A stretch of DNA of 64,000 bases from Acrocarpospora pleiomorpha (GTDB taxonomy: Bacteria > Actinomycetota > Actinomycetes > Streptosporangiales > Streptosporangiaceae), in NCBI RefSeq assembly GCF_009687885.1, contig NZ_BLAF01000019.1:62001-126000 (forward strand), in the 5' to 3' direction. Made by a program: the position numbers and the translations under genes. Under the pieces are notes generated by a model that saw nothing but the letters and a program-made list of their open reading frames with translations, had not been told where the DNA came from and did not search any database. Positions 59,279 to 64,000 of the stretch are shown here, in pieces (the stretch's first letter is position 1; every line of letters begins with the position of its first letter).

Positions 59279-61354
59279 ATGGTGATGAGCAGAGATCCCC
59301 ATAGTGAGCACGTCAACCGCATGGACGGGGCCGTGCATGGGCCTGCGGTCCAGGCACGGGACGTTAGCGGTGGTATTCACATTCATCAGGCGTCCGTTCC
59401 GTTGCCCACGCCACGTCAGTTACCGCCCGCCGGGCTTCTGATCGACCGGCGGGAGACGCTTGCCTTTCTGGATCGGGTGAATGGACGCCGGTCCGCGTCC
59501 GGGTCGCCCGTCGTGGTGGTGGTGAGCGGGCCGGCGGGGGTCGGGAAAACGGCGCTCAGCCTGAATTGGGCGCACCGGAATCGTGACCATTTCCCGGACG
59601 GGCAGCTGTACGCGGATTTGCGCGGGCACGCCACCGATCCGCCGGTCGAACCGGCTGAAGTCCTGGGTTTGTTCATTCGCGCGTTCGGTATCGCGCCGGA
59701 CCGGATTCCGGGCGGGCTGGCCGAGCGGGCCGCGCTCTACCAGTCGCTGGTGAACGGGCGGCGGATCGTGGTGGTGCTGGATGACGCGATCTCGGCGGCG
59801 CAGGTGCGTCCGCTGCTGCCCGCGTCGGGGGACGGGATGGTCCTGGTGACCAGCAGGTGGCGGCTGGCCGGGCTGGTGGTGGGCGGGGCGCGGGGGCTCC
59901 AGGTGGAGCGCCTCGGCGTGGACGCGGCGCTCGATCTGCTCCGGCACAGGCTCGGGGACGAGCGGGTGGGCGATGAGCTGGCCGCGGCCACCGAGCTGGT
60001 GGATCTGTGCGCGGGGGTGCCGCTCGCCGTGTCGGTGGCCGCCGCCCGGCTGGCCACCCGGCCGCGCTGGCCGTTGACCGAGATGGTGGCCGCTCTCGCG
60101 CAGGAGAGCCGGCGGCTGAGCGCGCTTTCCGTGGAGGACGATATGACGATCCGGGCCGCGCTGACGTTGTCGTACCAGAATCTGGCGCCGGACGCGGCGC
60201 GGCTGTACCGGCTGCTCGGGTTGTTTCCCGGGGGGAGTTTCGGCGGCGCGGCGGCGGCCGCGGCCGCGGGGCTGCCGGCGGAGGAGAGCGGGCGGCTGCT
60301 GGGGGTGCTGGCCGACGCGAACCTGCTCGACGACCTGCCGGGCGGGGAGTACCGGTTTCACGATCTGGTCCGGTTGCACGCGCGGGAGACGGCCGAGTTG
60401 GAGGATTCCGCCGCAGAACGGGAGGAGAGCGTGCGGCGGGCGGTGGGGTGGTTTCTGGAGACCGCCCGGTCGGCGAGTAGGGCGGCGGCGCCGTACCGGC
60501 GGATTCCGGTGGCGGCGGGGGCGGTGGAGTTCGCCGACGCGGCGGGCGGGCTGGACTGGATGGATCGGGAGTTCCGCAACCTGCGTACGGCGGCGCAGGC
60601 CGCGTTCGAGCGGGGCTGGCACGAGACCGTCTGGCAGCTGGTGGACGCGTTGTGGCCGCTGTTCCTGCATCGCGGGTTCTACGCCGAGCGGCTGGAGGTG
60701 GATCGGCTCGGGCTGGCCGCCGCGCGGGCCGCCGGGGACCCGGTCGGTACGGCCAAGATGTTGAACCGGACCGGGTTGTCGCTGAAGGCGCTCGGGCGCT
60801 TGGACGAGGCCGCGGCGGATTTCGGGCGGGCGCTGGAGATCTGGCGAGGGCTGGACAACGTGGATCGGGTGGCGGAAGGGTATCAGCGGCTGGGCGGGCT
60901 GGAGCTGGATCGGGATCGGCCGGAGGCCGCGATCAGGCTGTTCGCGGAGGCGATCAAGGGTTACCAGGCGGCCGGTGGGGCCAGGCGGGTGGCGCTGGCT
61001 CGATGCGATCTGGGCCGGGCGCTGGTGGAGGGCGGCCGGGCCGAGGAGGCGATGCCGTACCTGGTGGCGGCGTATGAGGCGGCCGAGTCCGATCGGTACA
61101 ACCGGACCCGGGCGCTCATCCTGCTGGGGCGCGCCCAGGGGAGCGAGCCGGACATCAACCTGGGACTCCAGGTGATGCGTGAGCTCGGCTCCGCCGCAGG
61201 CGAGGCGTTCGCGCTCCAGGCGCTGGGCGAGGTCGCCCTGCGCCACGGGCGGCCCGAGGACGCGCGCGAACTCCTTGGCCGGGCCCGCCAGGTGCTGAAC
61301 GGAATGGGTTCCGCCACCACCCGGCTGGACCGGCTGCTCGACCAGCTGGAATGA
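59279..61354 (+). CDS. STAND-type NB-ARC ATPase with TPR repeats
   Basis: This signal-transduction ATPase has about 691 aa. A short N-terminal motif of the VHGPAVQARDVSGGIHIHQ type is typical of actinobacterial STAND proteins and may bind a partner. NB-ARC follows (Walker A VSGPAGVGKTALSLNW near residue 80, Walker B RRIVVVLDDA near 165, and the GLPLA-like CAGVPLAVSVAAARLA near 250). A winged helix comes next (LSYQNLAPDAARLYRLLGLFPG), then TPR repeats (about 470-690). It lacks the SARP DNA-binding domain of AfsR. The start is uncertain (ATG 59279, ATG 59285 or GTG 59240). Regulatory or defence roles are both known for such proteins. Confidence 0.83.
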   Translation: MVMSRDPHSEHVNRMDGAVHGPAVQARDVSGGIHIHQASVPLPTPRQLPPAGLLIDRRETLAFLDRVNGRRSASGSPVVVVVSGPAGVGKTALSLNWAHRNRDHFPDGQLYADLRGHATDPPVEPAEVLGLFIRAFGIAPDRIPGGLAERAALYQSLVNGRRIVVVLDDAISAAQVRPLLPASGDGMVLVTSRWRLAGLVVGGARGLQVERLGVDAALDLLRHRLGDERVGDELAAATELVDLCAGVPLAVSVAAARLATRPRWPLTEMVAALAQESRRLSALSVEDDMTIRAALTLSYQNLAPDAARLYRLLGLFPGGSFGGAAAAAAAGLPAEESGRLLGVLADANLLDDLPGGEYRFHDLVRLHARETAELEDSAAEREESVRRAVGWFLETARSASRAAAPYRRIPVAAGAVEFADAAGGLDWMDREFRNLRTAAQAAFERGWHETVWQLVDALWPLFLHRGFYAERLEVDRLGLAAARAAGDPVGTAKMLNRTGLSLKALGRLDEAAADFGRALEIWRGLDNVDRVAEGYQRLGGLELDRDRPEAAIRLFAEAIKGYQAAGGARRVALARCDLGRALVEGGRAEEAMPYLVAAYEAAESDRYNRTRALILLGRAQGSEPDINLGLQVMRELGSAAGEAFALQALGEVALRHGRPEDARELLGRARQVLNGMGSATTRLDRLLDQLE

Positions 61355-61360
61355 CGAGGC

Positions 61361-61954
61361 TCAGCGCGTCATCCTGCCGGGATTTCGGACGGGCGATCCC
61401 ATGGTCTTGCCCATCATCTTTCCGATGGGAGTACGCGCTTTGCCCATGGTTCTGCCCATCATCGTCTTGCCCATGGATTTGCCCATGGGCGCACGCATTC
61501 GGCCCATCATCGTCTTGCCCGAGGGGCCGCGCATTCGGCCCATCATGGTCTTGTTCGTGGACTTGCCCATGATCCCGGTCATCATGCGCGACATCATGCC
61601 CCCGGCTTGGCGGCGCCGCGGGCGCATGGTCATGGCACCTCGGCGGCGCCCGCTGAACATGCGGCCGCGGGGCTGCGGTCTCCTGCGCTTGAACAGCGCC
61701 CGTACCAGCGCGCCCCCGAGCATGGCCAGGGTCGCGAAAACGGCGCCGGGATGCCGGCTGGCCTTGTCCACGACCTGGTGGGCCCCGGATTTGGCCGTCT
61801 GGGCCTTGGACATGACGCTGGTCTTGGCTCTGCCTTTGACGTCGGTCTTGGCGGCGAGGGCGGCGACCGTCCGGCCGAGTTCCTCCCGGGTGCGCTCGGC
61901 GTCTTCCGCGATGGCCGCGACGTCCTCGGACGCTGTCCGGTGCGGACGGGTCAT
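61361..61954 (-). CDS. DUF3618 protein with Met/Gly/Lys/Arg-rich repetitive tail
   Basis: This 197-aa protein has a DUF3618 motif in residues about 10-45 (EDAERTREELGRTVAALAAKTDVKGRAK). A short hydrophobic segment follows (AVFATLAMLGGALVRALF, about 85-102), then a highly basic tail. The last 75 residues are built from variants of GKTMMGRMR and GKMMGKTMG, rich in Met. It overlaps the upstream holin-like gene by ATGA, a pairing common in actinobacteria with an envelope role of unknown detail. The repetitive tail is unusual for the family. Confidence 0.8.
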   Translation of the reverse strand: MTRPHRTASEDVAAIAEDAERTREELGRTVAALAAKTDVKGRAKTSVMSKAQTAKSGAHQVVDKASRHPGAVFATLAMLGGALVRALFKRRRPQPRGRMFSGRRRGAMTMRPRRRQAGGMMSRMMTGIMGKSTNKTMMGRMRGPSGKTMMGRMRAPMGKSMGKTMMGRTMGKARTPIGKMMGKTMGSPVRNPGRMTR

Positions 61955-62367
61955 CGATGCGCCCTCCCTTCGGTGACGCCGGTGCGGACCGCGTCGATGT
62001 CGCTCTTGACGCCGTTCACGGCCTGCGTCGGCTTGGGCGGCATGGCCCCCTTGACGCGGTTCTTGCCGATGGCGCCCATGATCCCCGCGAGGATCAGCAG
62101 GGCGGCGCCGACGACCAGGGCGGCCAGCCAGGCCGGCCACGGGATCGCCAGGGCGATGATCGCGCAGGCGACCAGCGCCGCCGCGCCGAGAAACGCCATG
62201 ACGCCGGTGCCGCCGAACAGGGCGGCGCCCGTCCTCGCCTGCCGCCCCTTACCCACCACTTCGGCCCTGGCCAGGCGCATCTCATCCTTGATCAGGCGGG
62301 ATACCTGGTCGGACGCCTGCTGCACGAGCTCGGCGGTGGACTGAGACTCTCTCTGGTGGACAGTCAT
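61951..62367 (-). CDS. Phage-holin-superfamily (DUF1469) membrane protein
   Basis: This 138-aa protein has an N-terminal amphipathic helix (TAELVQQASDQVSRLIKDEMRLARAEVVGKGRQA) and two hydrophobic helices (about residues 45-70 and 75-97). A hydrophilic tail with Pro/Lys follows. This is the Phage_holin_3_6 pattern, found chromosomally in most actinobacteria next to DUF3618 genes. It is not evidence of a prophage. The pair with DUF3618 is co-translated (ATGA). Function is envelope-related but unknown. Confidence 0.87.
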   Translation of the reverse strand: MTVHQRESQSTAELVQQASDQVSRLIKDEMRLARAEVVGKGRQARTGAALFGGTGVMAFLGAAALVACAIIALAIPWPAWLAALVVGAALLILAGIMGAIGKNRVKGAMPPKPTQAVNGVKSDIDAVRTGVTEGRAHR

Positions 62368-62437
62368 TGGTCCCTCCTTCCCCCATCTACTTCGGGTACC
62401 CGATTTATCCCGTTAAAACCTCATTTGGGTGGTTATG

Positions 62438-63355
62438 TCACCACAACCCCACGGTGGTCGGGGGTGGCGGGATCGCGCGAAGCTCGGCCGGGGTGAGGGA
62501 GGCGCCCACGGGGGTGCGGTCACCGACCTTCCAGCCCGCGTTGAGTACCGCGCCTTGCAGAGCCCGTACGGGGTCCTCGGTGCTCACCCAGAGATGCAGG
62601 AACGTGGCGAACAGCCCGTCACCGGCGCCCGTGGTGTTGAGCACGCCGCGCGGCGCGACCGCCTGGACCGTGATCAGCCGCCCGTCCCGCAGGCCGAGCA
62701 TGGCGCCGCGCGCCCCCAGCCCCACCCCGACGAGCGCGCAGCGCGGATACCGCCCGAAGATCTCGGCGATCCAGCGCTCAGGTGGCACCGGGAGGCGCTC
62801 GTGGCTGCAGAACAGCACGCGCGCGGCCCGCAGCCACGGCTCGTTGTACGGGTCCCCCGGGTCCGCGATCAGGTGGGCGTCCACCGCGATCGGGATGCCC
62901 AGACGGTCCGCGCGGGCCACCAGCGGGCGGACGAACTTCGCGTTCGTCAGCACCAGCAGGTCGGCGTCCCGGCACTGCCCGGCGAGCACGTCGAACGGAT
63001 AGTCGACGTCGTTGACGGGAGCCAGGTACGGGTATCCCATGCGGCGGCCGTCGGGGCCGACCAGGACGACGCCCATCGAGGAGCCCTCGCCGGAGATCAC
63101 CCCCGGGCCGAGCAGCCCGTGCGCGTCCAGGTCCGCGCGGATGCCGGCGCCCACCAGGTCGGTGCCGACGACCGTGCAGAGCCTGGCGTGGCTCCCCAGG
63201 GTGCGCAGGGTGCGGGCGATGTGGGCGGCCGCGCCGGAGACGCCGCCGGTCAGCCACCTGGGCGTGCAGGTCGGCAGGTAGTGGACCGGGAATTCGGCCA
63301 CGCCCAGGGAGAGGTAGAAGCTGGTCGCGCCGGCGACCACGATGGTCGGGGTCAT
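62438..63355 (-). CDS. PfkB-family carbohydrate/nucleoside kinase
   Basis: This 305-aa ribokinase-like enzyme has the N-terminal GG substrate loop WLTGGVSGAAAHIARTLRTLG near residue 40 and the C-terminal signature RGVLNTTGAGDGLFATFLHL near 250, with the catalytic Asp in GAGD. The substrate could be a sugar or nucleoside. The ATG at 63355 overlaps the stop of an uncharacterised upstream gene (ATGA), so both belong to one operon that continues beyond the right edge. Confidence 0.87.
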   Translation of the reverse strand: MTPTIVVAGATSFYLSLGVAEFPVHYLPTCTPRWLTGGVSGAAAHIARTLRTLGSHARLCTVVGTDLVGAGIRADLDAHGLLGPGVISGEGSSMGVVLVGPDGRRMGYPYLAPVNDVDYPFDVLAGQCRDADLLVLTNAKFVRPLVARADRLGIPIAVDAHLIADPGDPYNEPWLRAARVLFCSHERLPVPPERWIAEIFGRYPRCALVGVGLGARGAMLGLRDGRLITVQAVAPRGVLNTTGAGDGLFATFLHLWVSTEDPVRALQGAVLNAGWKVGDRTPVGASLTPAELRAIPPPPTTVGLW

Positions 63356-63936
63356 GCGGCCGCCTCGCTCACCGTGATGCGCACACGGCCGGCCACCTCG
63401 AAGTGGCGGCCGTCCCGGTAGTGGCCAGCGATCACGGTGGCCGTGGTCAGGCCGTACAGGGGGAGCCTGGCGGCCAGCCAGCAGTAGAGCAGCGAGCCGA
63501 AGGTGGCGGGCCACGGGTCGGCGCCGGCGAGGAGCCCGGCGATGCCGGTGATCTGGGCCAGCGGGCCGTGCCGCAGGCCGACCAGGCAGCCGCCCGGCTG
63601 CCTGGCCACGGCGACCGCGCAGCCGACGTGGCGGTCCAGCAGGCCGGCCACCTCGTGCCGGGTGATCAGCACGTCGGCCAGCTCCTGCCAGCGCCGGTCC
63701 CGGGCGTCGTCAGAGTCGACCACGATGTGGGCGTCCGCGACGACGCCGGCCATGTCGATGTGGTCGGCGGCCGACGGGCCGGTGAGCACCATCAGGTGGG
63801 GCTCGTGCATCGGGCCTTCCCGGGGGATGACCAGGACCGCGGGCACGGCCGCGCACGGGGCGAGCGGCGGCGTCCGGTTCAGGGACAGTGGCTGGCGCTG
63901 CCCGAAGAAGTGGGCGACGACGAGTTTGTCGAGCAC
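63352..63936 (-). CDS. Uncharacterised protein upstream of the PfkB kinase
   Basis: I do not recognise this 194-aa protein. It is soluble, without signal peptide, and has alternating alpha/beta character. Features are an N-terminal LVVAHFFGQRQPLSLN, a central HIVVDSDDARDRRWQELADVLITRHE, and a C-terminal RLPLYGLTTATVIAGHYRDGRHFEVAGRVRI. The last part resembles a ligand-binding beta-sheet. The GTG start has GGAGG upstream, shared with the end of the preceding gene. It is co-translated with the PfkB kinase, so it probably serves the same pathway. Confidence 0.6.
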   Translation of the reverse strand: MLDKLVVAHFFGQRQPLSLNRTPPLAPCAAVPAVLVIPREGPMHEPHLMVLTGPSAADHIDMAGVVADAHIVVDSDDARDRRWQELADVLITRHEVAGLLDRHVGCAVAVARQPGGCLVGLRHGPLAQITGIAGLLAGADPWPATFGSLLYCWLAARLPLYGLTTATVIAGHYRDGRHFEVAGRVRITVSEAAA

Positions 63937-63938
63937 GA

Positions 63939-64000
63939 TCAGCCTCCGTGGTACGGGGTGAGGAACGGCATCGGGACCGGGGTGGCGACCGGGATGGACG
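63939..64000 (-). CDS. C-terminal end of an upstream gene (partial)
   Basis: The last 62 bases read as the C-terminus PVPMPFLTPYHGG followed by TGA at 63939-63941, in the same strand as the PfkB operon. Its GGAGG, read within the final Gly codons, serves as ribosome binding site for the next gene. The protein itself lies outside the window. Confidence 0.45.
   Translation of the reverse strand, partial: SIPVATPVPMPFLTPYHGG

Noticed and set aside
61951..62367. Prophage holin, suggesting an integrated phage
   Set aside because: This DUF1469 type is a normal chromosomal gene in actinobacteria, paired with DUF3618. No other phage gene is nearby.

Overview
The window is high-GC DNA with dense, overlapping actinomycete operons. 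GTG and TTG starts, an Lsr2-family nucleoid protein, SARP/BTAD and STAND regulators, DUF3152, DUF3618 and the PcaCD (PcaL) fusion all point to Actinomycetota, probably a Streptosporangiales-type filamentous soil organism. No rRNA or complete tRNA is present, so the taxonomic placement is inference.

Region 1 (1-3.66 kb) is ordinary chromosome: an edge-truncated DHA2 drug exporter with a coupled 56-residue membrane protein, a Ppx/GppA phosphatase, and a CGNR zinc-finger regulator divergent from a methyltransferase. Region 2 (about 3.67-16 kb) looks like an eroding, horizontally acquired catabolic patch. It begins at a tRNA-3'-end-like sequence that cuts an SDR gene off after about 33 codons. 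It carries intact genes (SMP-30 lactonase, NAD-dependent epimerase, amidohydrolase, acyl-CoA ligase, LuxR and LysR regulators, cupin, FAH hydrolase, MHS transporter) mixed with gene fragments: a second SMP-30 piece, an internally deleted amidohydrolase copy, a frameshifted hotdog dehydratase and an IS5-type transposase tail.

Region 3 (16-20.8 kb) holds a large SARP-AAA regulator and an orphan sensor histidine kinase in convergent orientation. Region 4 (20.9-30.8 kb) is a protocatechuate operon read leftward, pcaI-pcaJ-pcaH-[IscB element]-pcaG-pcaB-pcaL-pobA, divergent from a double-IclR regulator across a perfect palindrome. It converts 4-hydroxybenzoate to 3-oxoadipyl-CoA; no pcaF thiolase is seen. 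Between pcaH and pcaG sits a roughly 1.7-kb IS200/IS605-like element without a TnpA transposase. It encodes an apparently intact RNA-guided nuclease IscB and a series of perfect hairpins, two with GNRA loops, that looks like its omega RNA. This is the most notable feature of the window.

Region 5 (30.8-47.8 kb) contains a RecQ-like helicase, SDR/TetR pairs, a secreted modular GH18 chitinase, Tex, a DUF2278/lamin-tail protein, methionine aminopeptidase, two membrane proteins, a hydrolase, a PHP phosphoesterase and an Lsr2 paralogue. Several TetR/XRE genes carry clear palindromic operators. Region 6 (47.8-64 kb) has hydrolases, a Uma2 nuclease, a YjbR protein, a PemK-like toxin, a CHAP protein, DUF3152, an HTH_42 protein, LacI and MerR regulators, a CPBP protease, a STAND ATPase, a DUF3618/holin-like envelope pair and a PfkB kinase operon running off the right edge. 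Three intergenic stretches in region 6 are made of degenerate short tandem repeats.
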